Positions 11,501 to 20,340 are shown, counted from the stretch's first letter. The stretch: DNA of 21,036 nt from Botryllus schlosseri (GCA_000444245.1 ATSW01010619.1:1-21036); one strand, 5' to 3'. Made by a program: numbers and translations. The notes: generated from the sequence alone by a model not told the origin.

Positions 11501-12359
11501 ATCCAATCAGAAAGTTCAATGTCATTCTGACAAAGATTGGTTATTCATTTTGAAAGCGAACCCAATAGGTGCCAAAATCTTCCACTCGTTTCTTCGAAGG
11601 CATTTTGATGACTCGAGACTTAATTTTACTGACTAGACTAGACCACTACACTTTTCAATGCTAACAACTATATTCCTACGATATTCTTACTGCATTATAG
11701 GTGTAAAGCTAAACTTAGACGCCCCTTATTGTCTTTCAATTTGCCAACATGCGCAACAATATATGATCCGCAATACTGCAAAATAAATTGGACTTTCCTG
11801 CCACTATAATAAACTACATTCGGTCCTATTATTCATAATCACTAATGGTTACTATGATATCAAAGCAGGCATGATGTGTTAAAGTGAAACGAAATATGTA
11901 TGATAGCGAAATATAATATGTTAGCCTAAATTCATATTTACGTTTGAAAATACTTCAGTGCAGCGTTATAAGTATATAATAACGTCAATTTGAATTACCC
12001 CCCCCCAAATGGTAAATTTCCCCCATCGGTGTTGCAGCAGTGTATCATACTATGTCATATATTTGCAACCTCAGTCACATTATATTCGATATTTTTAGGT
12101 CTGGATCATCGCTCCCGCTGGATACAGGGCGTACCACTGTATAGGCCTGTGCCAATTTCCGCTGGGTGCCAACATGAATGCGACAAACCATGCCGTTGTA
12201 CAAACGCTGGCCCATCTTATGGCGCCAGAGAAGTTAGCACAGCCATGCTGCTCCCCGACTGAACTGGAACCAATCTCCGTGCTCTACTACGATGACGACA
12301 ACAACGTAGTCTATAAAAAGTACACCGATATGGTGGTACACGCATGTGGATGCCGATAA
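4873..12359 (+). CDS. bmp5-8: BMP5/6/7/8-type TGF-beta ligand precursor, seven coding exons
   Basis: This encodes a secreted bone morphogenetic protein precursor, which would be cleaved by furin and act as a dimer on BMP receptors and Smad1/5. Join: 4873-5527, 7572-7773, 8612-8757, 9782-9967, 10030-10134, 10327-10430, 12099-12359 (1659 nt, 552 aa). Seen in sequence: signal peptide 1-30; the BMP5-8 prodomain start motif [19 protein letters not shown] at 208-212; a prodomain middle matching human BMP7 ([38 protein letters not shown]); furin site RIKR ending at residue 380; and seven knot cysteines at 451, 480, 484, 516, 517, 549 and 551, with 101 residues from first to last as in BMP7. [12 protein letters not shown] and ISVLYYDD favour BMP5-8 over BMP2/4 (which has LNSTNH and ISMLYLDE). 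Univin or another BMP7-related paralogue is possible. All exon phases match. The least certain boundary is the start of exon 2. Confidence 0.93.
5528..7571 (+). other. BMP intron 1 (2044 bp)
   Basis: GTATGT...ACAG. Several short open frames on the + strand resemble nothing known. A 16-bp word, AGAAATCCAACACTCC, occurs twice (6324-6339 and 6977-6992). Confidence 0.7.
7572..7773 (+). CDS. bmp5-8: BMP5-8-like exon 2: middle prodomain
   Basis: Codes for residues 219-286. [10 protein letters not shown], then ARFRVYKN and [12 protein letters not shown], align with human BMP7 REFRFDLSKIP, AEFRIYKD and NETFRISVYQV. The donor CA/GTAAGT at 7773/7774 is near-consensus and joins in phase 2 to exon 3. 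The 5' boundary is the least certain in the gene. An acceptor at 7570-7571 (AACAG/GG) restores phase 1 with exon 1, and one 6 bases later (CGAG/GA) would do so too. Upstream AGs nearer the good pyrimidine tract at 7480-7500 are in the wrong phase for the preferred exon 1 donor. Confidence 0.82.
7774..8611 (+). other. BMP intron 2 (838 bp)
   Basis: GTAAGT...TTTCCCAG. No repeat or gene recognised inside. Confidence 0.9.
8612..8757 (+). CDS. bmp5-8: BMP5-8-like exon 3: prodomain
   Basis: Residues 286-335 ([20 protein letters not shown] and onward) align with BMP7 DLFLLDSRTLWASEEGWLVF, and [13 protein letters not shown] aligns with NLGLQLSVETLDG. The acceptor TTTTTCCCAG at 8602-8611 is strong. 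The donor is GAAG/GTGAAT at 8757/8758. Both boundaries fall at the same protein positions as in vertebrate BMP7: before the LFLL block and within the Gly codon of VETL(D/E)G. Confidence 0.92.
8758..9781 (+). other. BMP intron 3 (1024 bp)
   Basis: GTGAAT...CGGCAG. Holds the small inverted-repeat element at 9062-9424 and a palindrome TGATCAATTGATCA at 9600-9613. Confidence 0.88.
9062..9424. mobile_element. Small terminal-inverted-repeat element in BMP intron 3
   Basis: TTAGTGCGGAGC at 9062-9073 is the exact inverse of GCTCCGCACTAA at 9413-9424. TATGAA flanks both sides directly (9056-9061 and 9425-9430). The left end (GGAGCATGAACCGG, GATATCCGGC) is repeated inside at about 9299-9365 (AGAGCATGGACCGG, GATATCCGGC). 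No coding capacity. CCGGA-rich ends like these are common in hAT MITEs, but the 6-7 bp duplication leaves the superfamily open. Confidence 0.75.
9782..9967 (+). CDS. bmp5-8: BMP5-8-like exon 4: end of prodomain and furin site
   Basis: Residues 335-397. The acceptor is GGCAG at 9777-9781. [13 protein letters not shown] aligns with BMP7 GQSINPKLAGLIG, and FLVVFL with FMVAFF. A strongly basic run, [10 protein letters not shown], follows. Its RIKR (9907-9918) fits the R-X-K/R-R furin consensus and sits where BMP7 has RSIR, so cleavage after residue 380 is expected. I place the donor at AAA/GTAATT (9967/9968) because it gives the phase needed by exon 5. A later GT at 9993 would leave an intron under 40 bp and run into a stop codon. 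Confidence 0.85.
9968..10029 (+). other. BMP intron 4 (62 bp)
   Basis: GTAATT...TTTTTTTTCTCGCTCCAG. Very short next to the other introns, but the phase and acceptor are good. Confidence 0.75.
10030..10134 (+). CDS. bmp5-8: BMP5-8-like exon 5: basic linker before the cysteine knot
   Basis: Residues 397-432. The acceptor CTCGCTCCAG (10020-10029) follows a run of Ts and is excellent. The donor is AAAT/GTAAGT (10134/10135). Only one frame joins both neighbours without a stop. It reads [12 protein letters not shown], then [15 protein letters not shown], and is very rich in Arg, Lys and Ser. It corresponds to the poorly conserved start of mature BMP5-8 ligands. There is no sequence homology to rely on here; the call rests on splice signals, phase and composition. 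Confidence 0.75.
10135..10326 (+). other. BMP intron 5 (192 bp)
   Basis: GTAAGT...TTTGTGCAG. Nothing else recognised inside. Confidence 0.85.
10327..10430 (+). CDS. bmp5-8: BMP5-8-like exon 6: first knot cysteine
   Basis: Residues 432-466. The acceptor TTTGTGCAG ends at 10326 and the donor GAC/GTAAGT lies at 10430/10431 in phase 0. [18 protein letters not shown] leads into [15 protein letters not shown], which aligns with BMP7 QACKKHELYVSFRDLGWQ. The first cysteine of the knot is residue 451. The phase 0 intron after the residue following GW/NW is at the same place as in vertebrate BMP5-8 genes. Confidence 0.92.
10876..11122. mobile_element. 247-bp hAT-type MITE in BMP intron 6
   Basis: It begins CAGGCTGGGCAAACTGCGGC, a typical hAT end, and finishes with GGTCCGCGCACCCCTG. 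The flanking 8-mers GCCTAGAG (10868-10875) and GCTTAGAG (11123-11130) match at seven of eight bases and resemble the TAGA-centred targets favoured by hAT. GCGGCTCTTT words repeat near the left end and GCGGATCTTT near the right. No coding capacity. Confidence 0.75.
11173..11300 (+). mobile_element. hAT-like left-end fragment
   Basis: CAGTGGTTCTTAACCTTTTT at 11173-11192 is a classic hAT left terminus. I find no matching right end, so this is a remnant. The right limit is a guess. Confidence 0.45.
12099..12359 (+). CDS. bmp5-8: BMP5-8-like exon 7: cysteine-knot domain and stop
   Basis: Residues 467-552. The acceptor TATTTTTAG ends at 12098 and the stop TAA is at 12357-12359. [49 protein letters not shown] and MVVHACGCR carry knot cysteines 2-7. 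An N-glycosylation sequon (NAT) at residues 493-495 is the one conserved in BMP5-8. Vertebrate BMP7 has an intron just after VQTL; here the reading continues straight through, so the last two vertebrate exons are one. Confidence 0.96.
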   Translation, partial: VWIIAPAGYRAYHCIGLCQFPLGANMNATNHAVVQTLAHLMAPEKLAQPCCSPTELEPISVLYYDDDNNVVYKKYTDMVVHACGCR

Positions 12360-12640
12360 TGTGCTATTCGAGATCAGTAGAGATATGGGACGGATACCCG
12401 AAAAGTGGATCAAGCGTAGCACGTGTGACTTAGCATATGTGCGTCACCCGGATCACCGTCGCCGACGACAGAGCGCAGTCCGTTAGAGTGAAGTGCGAAG
12501 CATATTCATCTCGTACCCCGGATATTGTGAATAATACTAACAATAAAGTTATTGTATTTAGTTGTATTCTCTCGATACTTTTCATCGCTAAGTTATGCTA
12601 CGAAACTTCATTTCAATAAACTTTCGAAATCCTTATGACG
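12360..12640 (+). other. 3' UTR of the BMP gene with two poly(A) signals
   Basis: AATAAA occurs at 12542-12547 and 12615-12620, which is 183 and 256 bases after the stop. Cleavage 10-30 bases after either would end the transcript near 12565 or 12640. The end shown is an estimate. Confidence 0.6.
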
Positions 12641-13788
12641 TTTCTGTTACTTGCATGAGTACATTGCGCGTTCATTCTTGTGCTCTATTTCGTTATTTCA
12701 AAACATGACGATCTTGCAGCACCATGGAACGCAGAAAATTCAGGAGATGAGTACCGAAATAGCGTAATTATTACGTCAAGTCCTCAAGCCACTGACACCT
12801 GAGGTAAATGCATGAATTCGCACATGCAAGCTTATGAGATGAAAATTAATGTTATGCGTATTGTGCAAGCGTGTGATATGTCCATATACATTGATATGTC
12901 GATATTCATGCCTCACTTATTATAACAGCGTGCACAGAAAATAAAGTACAGTACAAAGGTAGACCTGGTATGTGACGCCAGCGACAGGTAACAAGTTGCA
13001 CCTGATATAAATAACGCTATATTGCGTTGTCGAGAACTGTTTTCACGACAATGTTGATTGTTGCAGCTCTCTACACTTTGAAAAGAAAATGTGGTTTCCG
13101 TGAATTCGTGTGCGTTATATACTGTTGATTCAGTTACTATATTGCAAACTCACGTCGCGTCAGAGTTTCATGGCTCCCTCAGTAAATGTTAAATACCTAA
13201 TCATGGTGATAATCGCCATCGATTGGGATTTGCAGTAGCCTATCTGGGCCATTCAAATATTTCAATTTGTATTCGACACGTACTCTAGTACTCGAATTAC
13301 TGTTTCCGACCTTAATATTGACTATGGCATCTGCTTTCACATCACTCTTTGAGTGTGGATAATATCCACTGGATATGGGGAACATTTCGGAAAAAAGTTC
13401 CTCTAACGGAATTGCAACTTTCAGTGGCGCGACCAAGGGCGATCGGCGCGAATGCACTTACAAATTTTCGGCATGGCCATCATGAGTTCATCAGTTTCCA
13501 CTACTCAGAATGGATATTCGTGACGCCACGTGATTATTTAGATCCCTTCGAAAAGTTTTCATCCCAGCTACGCGTCTGGCAGATTCCACAATGTGAGTGG
13601 TTTCGGCACTGATTGAAAACGTTACCCAATCCTGCCCACTTGCGGAAATGGCGCGAGCATCTGTTCTTGTCATTATTTTGCCAGCGCTGATCACCATCAT
13701 CGGGCTATAAATATCATTTCACAGCACCACAAGGTTTCTACACAATGAAAAGATGGGAAGTTATTGAATCGACTTGGAGTAGACTTTG
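12641..13788. other. Region downstream of the BMP gene, no gene recognised
   Basis: A - strand open frame at 13197-13457 lacks an ATG at its start and resembles no family I know. No repeat recognised. Confidence 0.5.
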
Positions 13789-13793
13789 ACATC

Positions 13794-14343
13794 AGACTAT
13801 AGATTACTAACCTAATAATAGATGCGTAACACGTGACTCACGGTTGAATGCGTAGAGTTTGAGCCGTCTAAGAGCAGCATAATTGGAAGTTCTGTAGACG
13901 GCGATCCATGCGTCCAAATTTGACATGTCTGGTCTTAATCGAAAGCTAGTTCGCACTGATTCCGGAAATACAAATTAAAATCTCGCCAGGACAATTTGAC
14001 CACTCCGAAATAGCCGTCAGAGGCCGATTGTTCTGGACAATGAGAGCGCCGCTGCACAGTGACCAATTGCGTCGACCGGCCATTCGGAACAATGTCAATT
14101 TTGAGACTTTGAAGACAAATTTTGAGGTGGTTCTATTATCCTGGCAATATTTTAATTTTCATTCCGAAATCAGTGCGACACTATAGCTTTCGATTAAGAC
14201 CAGGCATATAAGTTTGTACGCTCGGATCGCCAGCTATATGACTACCAGTTGTGCTGCTTTTAGCCGGCTGATCAGCTCACATGCGCATTCAAATGCAAGT
14301 CACGTGTTGCGCATCTTTCCGTACGTTAGTAATCTATAATCAG
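13794..14343. mobile_element. 550-bp foldback element with arms of about 210 bp
   Basis: The two halves are long inverted copies. ATAGATTACTAAC at the left pairs with GTTAGTAATCTAT at the right, AACACGTGACT with AGTCACGTGTT, and GGTCTTAATCGAAAGCT with AGCTTTCGATTAAGACC. These pairs lie at matching distances from the ends. The arms run about 13794-14003 and 14130-14343, diverged but clear, around a non-paired centre of about 126 bp. ACATC flanks both sides (13789-13793 and 14344-14348). No coding capacity. Superfamily unknown. Confidence 0.85.
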
Positions 14344-14348
14344 ACATC

Positions 14349-14921
14349 TACCTGGGCCTAGAGGTGTGGTTTTTTAACCTTGTCAAAAGAACAAAATCGT
14401 TAAAATATAACTTTCACACGAAGCGAAACCATGATAACCATTTATTGCAAATCAATGTGGCCTGTATTGTTCCCTTTCAGATACCAGTTCAGAAATACGA
14501 GGCTTGACCTTGGAGAGTGTTACCGTATTGTTCGTTGATACCAATTGCTTGATTACAAATGATTTTATGAGTATTGGAGATAGAATTGACATTTCAGAAG
14601 GACGTGGCCTCGATTGCGAACGCAACCTCCTCTGCATACGCCACTGTACACGACGCTCCCCCACAAAAGTCACAATTCGGCTAATAATAGGGTCTAACTA
14701 CTTGTACCCTAACCAGTGATCACCAAGACGAAAGCAATGTTGGCATTTCATATCACAATCCGTTCATCTGGTGCTGCAAGTGGTGATGCCGTGACCCTGG
14801 GGGCGCATTCGACTCTTTTTTGCGTTTACTGTGGCACTTTGCAGCTTTGAGACGAAATTGCGACCAATAATTTTCATCAAATGATATATCTTTCATTTCC
14901 TTAGGATGTTACTGCTTAGTT
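14349..14921. other. Unassigned stretch
   Basis: No gene or repeat recognised. Overlapping short frames on both strands at 14452-14719 have no family resemblance. Confidence 0.5.
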
Positions 14922-16346
14922 CGTGGGTCGGCAACCCTCGGCACGCGAGATGATTTCTCATGGCACGCCAAATGATTGGACGACATATTGTAACCATGTT
15001 TTAACAAACACTGAAAACATGAAGTTTTTAAAATGTACAAAGCTTGCGAACCAAACTTATTCCGTAAATCAACATAAAATAGAGTTTATTGTGGCAGATT
15101 TTATATATCTTGAAAATTTAATTCCGCGCTTCTTGCGATTTATTGGAACCTGGTTTCTTGATTATAATGTGGAAACATAATGCACAGAAGTGAATACAAC
15201 CGTATTAGCAATTATGAAAGAACGGCAACTTATTATCGTATGGAACGGTATGGATGCGTTAGTTTAGGAGTGTGCAGTGCCGGTGACTGTGCAGTGTGCA
15301 CTGTGCAGCCTACGGGAGCGTGAATATTATGTGATCCGGCATTTCGGCGTTGTAAATCCTCGCTCTATAGAAGTCACGACCTAGACATTACATTTTGGGA
15401 AACATGCGACCATGCGATCCGTGCGGTGTTGCGGTGCCAAAATGATAAACCTTGAACTAAAATAACCGCCGCATGTTGGCCAAAACGTTAGATATTAATA
15501 TATCCGCTGTCCGAAATGACCAGCGCCGAATAGTCCAGCGCCCGCAGCTTGAGCCTCACGTAGCAAATGAGCCACCGATGTGGCGAGGTAGCGTAGTAGT
15601 ATAATCCACAACTACAACACCAATGGGTTGTGGGTTCGAGTCCGACCGGGGACGACTCCAGAATTCTCCTACCTAAGTGCTGGAGGTTTATTTAGACTCA
15701 TCCTCATAGGCGGCGTCTTACAAAAGCTTAGAAATGGGCCGTGCTACAAGTATCGGTCCGGTGTCGATGACCATTGTTACCGATAAGCCCCATGAATACA
15801 ACAAACAAACCCGCCGAGGAAAATAATGAGTCCCTGGTTCGAAATGCTAGTTTGGAAGCGTGTTCGTCTCACGAAAGGAGATATTCTTTTAGTTTCGACT
15901 GGCCCGTGTAATCGATATTTGGAGAAACGACAACCGAGACCTAGTGTCAGACGAACTCTGATGTGACAATAAACTGACTTGTATGACACACTGATCAGGG
16001 ATGGGCACATTTTTCATCATTAGGCCAGATCATCGTAACACCATTCATTGGACTGTCACTGATTGGATATGGTACCGAATACAGTTGGCTTGGAAACGAC
16101 TAAAGCAACCATAGAAGATCGCTCATTGCGCGATTAAAAATAAATGGTGCAAATATTACGTACATTTAAGAATCACTGGCGTAGCCTAACCGATGCCGTT
16201 GCCAGCTGCAGATAAGTGGTTGGTGGGATTCCTTGCTAGAAACGCTAAATATGACAAAATTAAAAATGTTTACCACGCCAGTTAGTAATAATTTCACATT
16301 TTTGACATTTTGGCACGCTGCACACAAAAGGTTGCCGACGAGTACG
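14922..16346. mobile_element. Decayed hAT-like element interrupted by a SINE
   Basis: The left end has GGGTCGGCAACCCTCGGCAC (14925-14944), then two GGCACGC-type words. The right end has TTGGCACGCTGC and AAAAGGTTGCCGAC (16326-16339), the inverse of the left. This pattern is typical of one hAT group. Limits are uncertain by about 15 bases and no target duplication is visible. The SINE at 15581-15810 lies within. No transposase recognised. Confidence 0.5.
15581..15810 (+). mobile_element. tRNA-derived SINE, family A, copy 1
   Basis: A tRNA-like head has box A-like TAGCGTAGTAG (15589-15599) and a perfect box B GGTTCGAGTCC (15633-15643). The body follows, with AGTGCTGGAGGTTTATTT at 15676-15693 and the words GGCGTCTTAC and GGCCGTG. 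It ends in CCATGAATACAACAAACAAAC. It matches the copy at 20398-20580 along the head, the second half of the body and the tail. These are RNA polymerase III promoter elements; the copy codes for nothing. Confidence 0.85.
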
Positions 16347-16818
16347 ATAACCAGCACATTCACCTTGGCTTACTGTCATTACTAGTATTAATCCCCGATG
16401 TAGAAGTGCTCTGTCGTGATCTTTTCGGCTGTCTTTTCTTTTGACGCTTTCTCAGCTCCGTCGATCATCTTCCTTGCATTCGTCTCTCGCTCTTTTTCTG
16501 GGTTTACTTGTATAGACGCCGTAAGAAAAGCGACGTGAAGGTTTCCAGATAAAACTCGCTCACAAACAAACAGGTTATTGCTGAGATTAGAACCACAATC
16601 TCGCGCGAAAATGATGCACTTTTATAGACTTCGTGGATTATGCGAATTCTTACAGCAGTAGCAAAAAGTTGATTCATAAATCCACTTCAACGGAGTTTCT
16701 CTTGCTATGGGTTTCATTATTCACATAAATACAAGAAGAAATAGTAGCCTAGCTTGAAATCAACGTCGCCAAGTGTTACAGGCACAGAGATAGATGATTG
16801 ACCAATTCTAACCGATAG
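16347..16818. other. Unassigned stretch downstream of the KIAA0513-like gene
   Basis: Probably includes its 3' UTR. No AATAAA or ATTAAA is seen on the - strand near the stop codon. Confidence 0.4.
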
Positions 16819-17685
16819 CTAATTGGTAACGAGATTGTACAACGTCGAATGCATTTCTGTTCCTTCTACGATACCGCCGATTACACATTGCTTTTGAAGA
16901 AAATTGATCCTGGCTGTTTCCGACAAATTCAGAAGCTTCATGTTATTCAGGTACGTAGTTAACTGGCCGAATGATATGTTGCATAAAGCTGCATTAAACT
17001 CGTCCCTTTCCACGTTGCCCAAATCGCGCCAAGGTCTCAGCGTGCAACGTTGTCTTCGTTCGTGATGTACGGAATCGAGTAATATTTCTTCCCAAAATCC
17101 CATCGTCTTCCAAACAACGTGGTTGTTCAGAGATTCGTATAAATAGACGACTGTCTGCGAAGAAGCCGAGTCCGTATCTACTTGCTTTTTGGCGTTGTAG
17201 TCATTGATGTACGAAATGTCATTGCAGCAAAGCAGGTTTTGTTTCAATTTTCTCATCAACGAACGCAATCGCTCACGAGAGGATCCACTCGTAGAATAAT
17301 TTATGTCATGTACACGGCGGCCTTTTGGTATGTAATGGTAAGTAAATGTCATATTCATCAATATACTTCCAGCTGTGAAGTTTTCGTCCTTGACAGATTC
17401 GAAAAACGCAAGAGCCACGCTATGTAGCAGCTTATGGTAGGTATTCTCGTCAACTAGGCAGATATTCCTTCTCCTATCCAACTCTCGTGCGAATTTCAAC
17501 CTGGCCCTGCTGCTCTTAATGATTTCACCAAAGCGACACACCTCCTCATGCATCAAGAGCCCTTTCCGATCAAAGATGCCCTCGACATATTTCCTTAGCA
17601 CCTCTTCCGAACTATCAGCAGCCATATTTTTCAATGCGCGAATCCAGACAATACCAAACGGTAGCGTATACGTGAAGTTGCTCAT
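16819..17685 (-). CDS. KIAA0513-like protein, single exon
   Basis: A 288-residue frame with an ATG at 17685 and stop TAG at 16819-16821. Vertebrate KIAA0513 is a cytoplasmic protein of poorly defined role (411 residues in human, from memory). The match is collinear. LRKYVEGIFD, FGEI, FARELDRRRN, ENTYHKLLHSVALAFFES and LMNMTFTYHY (about residues 29-117) align with human FMRGYVEKIF, FGEY, FARYVSAQR, EATFYRLVQSFAVVLFEC and LMTMCFTYYH. Later, VVYLYESL, FWEEILLDSVHHER, NISFGQLTTYLNNM and FLQKQCVIG (about 180-270) align with IYLYTHL, FWNAAFFDAVHCER, NITFGQLGTFTHNM and FLKKQAVIG. The human acidic N-terminus and much of the linker are absent. No intron interrupts the frame. A second ATG at 17625 (MAADSSEEV) could be the true start. 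The length of intact frame and conservation at both ends argue for a working gene or a recent retrocopy. Confidence 0.8.
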   Translation of the reverse strand: MSNFTYTLPFGIVWIRALKNMAADSSEEVLRKYVEGIFDRKGLLMHEEVCRFGEIIKSSRARLKFARELDRRRNICLVDENTYHKLLHSVALAFFESVKDENFTAGSILMNMTFTYHYIPKGRRVHDINYSTSGSSRERLRSLMRKLKQNLLCCNDISYINDYNAKKQVDTDSASSQTVVYLYESLNNHVVWKTMGFWEEILLDSVHHERRQRCTLRPWRDLGNVERDEFNAALCNISFGQLTTYLNNMKLLNLSETARINFLQKQCVIGGIVEGTEMHSTLYNLVTN

Positions 17686-19089
17686 CGAACTAGAAAGCTT
17701 CGTGACGCAGCCATATATATGTATACCAATTCATGGCAGGAAATGGCTAGCGCGGCACAAGAAACTGATCACATCTTCAGAATGAGTACGATAGTATTAG
17801 GGCTTTCAATAAACCTGCAATAATTTGGACTTGAGTGCATTATTACCCGAACACGTGAAAGGGTTAGTTTATCTTTTGCCAATAACGCAGCATTTATGGT
17901 CATTGGTCAATTGCTATCGTGGTATAGTTCAATCTCAAGTTGTGCACTGTGCAGAAGGACCGCAACTGATGAATGTCAATCGAATGCTTTTAGTGAATGA
18001 CTTAAACATATTAACATATCGTTTGGTGTAATTTTGAAGTTCTGTGTCCGGAATTGCTTGTGGATGTCTGATTTCAGAGACCACTCCAAGTCATTTCGAC
18101 ACCTACCTATATTTTCATTGTATCGCAGTCTTGGGGTGTTTTGAACTGATGAAATTCTGATACTGAAATGTACGTACATATCGACGTGTATATTGAGTCA
18201 GATTGAATGATATCACATTCTTAAACCTACTTGTAGAAATTGCAAGAACCCGAATTGATGGCTTCGAATTTCCCCTATTTAAATTGCCTTTTTCGAAAGA
18301 AGTAGTATGGGAAAACGCTCTTAGCCTTCCTTTCCACGTCCTGTCTGTATAACAAGATGTCTCGATGTCGGTAGTATAGCCAACAATCAAAATAATGCGC
18401 TTGTCACCATTCATAACATGAGTCATACCGATATTTCTGGAGCGAACGTTTTATCATAGGATGTTAGTAACACTCGTTGGTAATATTCATCAATTCTGAG
18501 GTCATTTTAGTAGGGCCTACAAGAGCACCTCATTCTATCGGGTATTATGGGCTGCCCGAGAAATATTCGAAGAAAGTCCTCATAGCCCGGTGCCACTGCA
18601 CGGGAATATTGTCTCATGATCACGTTCCAGCCTCAGTATGGCGAGATCTGAGACGTCTGAAACTCAAATGTGCTCGCAGGCCAATGTCCCAGTTTTTGAT
18701 GACGCCGCGGTATGCAGCATCAATAAGACGAGTATTCAATGTCTTTCCAAGTAGGCCTTATTTGACGGGATGAAATTGTCCGACGGGAAGTGAGCCGACC
18801 CAGCAGACTGACATTCCGCGCGCATCGCGAAAAATTTATTTAATACTATAACATTTCACGCCTGGTAGGGAAAAAAATCACATTTATATGTAAGTATTTG
18901 AAAGTAATTGTTGTACTTGGTAGATAGTGAGCATAATTTGTCCCAACTATGATATATAGACACCATGGGAGAGGAAATTCATCATGTCATCATAAAATCT
19001 GTCGCGTTTTGATTTATTAATGGTCACAATACAGTGAAGCTTGTCACCTTTTTAGGCCTTGGGATCCACGACACGAAGAATTCAAGGGT
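17686..19089. other. Unassigned stretch upstream of the KIAA0513-like gene
   Basis: Apart from the possible TATA box at 17713, I recognise no gene, RNA or repeat. Confidence 0.45.
17713..17720 (-). promoter_or_regulatory. Possible TATA box of the KIAA0513-like gene
   Basis: An ATATATAT run lies about 30 bases before the first ATG on the - strand. That spacing would put transcription start almost at the ATG, which would suit the second ATG at 17625 better. Weak evidence. Confidence 0.2.
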
Positions 19090-19375
19090 CTTTCCTTTCT
19101 TGTATTCTCGTGGACGTCTTTCAATCTCTCTCGCAGTCATTCTTCATTCGCTCAGACTCCCAATGCGTACCGATCGCGTTGCTGCCGACTCGTAGATCGG
19201 CTTACTTTACGTCTGGGCTTTTCAATGCACAGCAGTTGGAGTGTCGTTGGCGACGAGGAAACCAGATAAACCTCCGGCACTTTGAAGTTGGTCAGAACAG
19301 GGATTCTAAACCACTTCCCTTGGTGTCGTGACGCTGGTGCTTAACGAACTGCGCCACTCGTTTCCGCTCTGCTAG
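19090..19375 (-). mobile_element. tRNA-derived SINE, family B
   Basis: Read on the - strand, box A TGGCGCAGTTCG (19345-19356) and box B-like GGTTTAGAATCCC (about 19300-19312) form a tRNA-like head. The core word AGTGCCGGAGGTTTATCT (19265-19282) follows, matching family A at all but two positions. The 3' limit is uncertain. Confidence 0.65.
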
Positions 19376-20050
19376 GGTACATTTGACGTGCCACAACTAT
19401 AGCTATAGAATATTTTAGAATTTAACAACGATTGATGATCTGATATCACAGCATTTGAGCAGTGCAGTCTAATCCAGGTTTTTAAGTATACTCCTGATAA
19501 ATAGGCTATTGATCATGTCATTGCCTAAGTCGCCATGATGCAAGATTTCCCTTCAAATATTGGAACAGATAAATAACAACATAAATAGAATAACCAATAA
19601 GCAATGAGTCGTAGTAATAGAAATGTCCAATCGCCGAACAACCCATTGGTGTTACAGCCGTGCATGGGGCCTGCCACTACGTTGCTCGCCACCATTGAGT
19701 GGCGTTAGTAACATAGATAAAGGGGCCAAAGATGTAAAAAAAAAAAAACTATTACTATATTCCCCATGACACGCAAATAGTTTGTTGCGTCTATTGTTTT
19801 TAACCGAGACACCCGGTGTCAAGTCGAATCATCTTCATTTTGTCACCAAGTCAGTCCGAGTTCGAGTCACAATTTTCAGTCACGAATCAACTGCTGGTAA
19901 TGTTTCATTATCATAAATAGGCGCATTTAATCTTCCACCGCATGGTTGCTTTCAAGAGTAACGTGTTAGTGAAGTTTAATGAGTAGTCTTTCGGGTTTTA
20001 AAGCGATTTTAGAGTGAATTAATTTTCGAAATCAGAAAAAAAATGTGTAT
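19376..20050. other. Unassigned stretch with a poly(A) run
   Basis: Contains 13 As at 19736-19748, possibly the tail of an unrecognised retroposed sequence. Nothing else identified. Confidence 0.45.
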
Positions 20051-20079
20051 GAGAGAGAGAGAGAGAAAGAAAGAGAGAT
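20051..20079. repeat. GA-rich microsatellite
   Basis: (GA)n interrupted by AAAG units. Confidence 0.95.
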
Positions 20080-20174
20080 ATCAGATTTCTTATCACCTGT
20101 ACCATAGAGATGCTTTGACGACTGGGATGCGATACAACGTTTAAGTAAGGTCATCTAGTCTGCGCCACCAATTT

Positions 20175-20340
20175 TTTCCTCCATGCTATCCGTGGTCCGT
20201 GGATGTTGAGTGCCTATCGCGACTTAGCGAGATGGCCGCGGATACCAGTTTTCGAGTCTTTGGTTTGACCCGGTCGGGGATTGAATCCGCGACCTACCGA
20301 TCAAGAAGCCGGGCGAATGACCATTACACTATCTCGGCAC
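20175..20340 (-). mobile_element. tRNA-derived SINE, family C
   Basis: On the - strand it begins GTGCCGAGATAGTGTAATGG, with box A-like TAGTGTAATGG. A box B-like GGATTCAATCCCCGAC follows at about 20270-20286. The head resembles an Asp/Glu/Gly-type tRNA, but its two ends do not pair into an acceptor stem, so it is not a tRNA gene. The 3' end of the element is not clear. Confidence 0.6.

Larger units (their letters stand above)
10431..12098 (+). other. BMP intron 6 (1668 bp)
   Basis: GTAAGT...TATTTTTAG. Contains an hAT MITE (10876-11122), an hAT left-end fragment from 11173 and a run of nine Cs at 11998-12006. Confidence 0.9.

Noticed and set aside
13197-13457. An 86-residue - strand frame with plausible protein-like composition.
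   Set aside because: It has no ATG, a stop lies directly before it, its splice signals are weak and I recognise no domain.
14923-15180. An 85-residue + strand frame.
   Set aside because: It begins in the end of an hAT-like element and resembles no protein.
18650-18770. A - strand reading LIDAAYRG, reminiscent of the dUTPase motif.
   Set aside because: Only one short word matches, none of the other dUTPase motifs are near, and the frame is short.
20266-20340. A possible tRNA gene on the - strand.
   Set aside because: The A and B boxes are good, but the acceptor ends do not pair and the sequence continues as a SINE.
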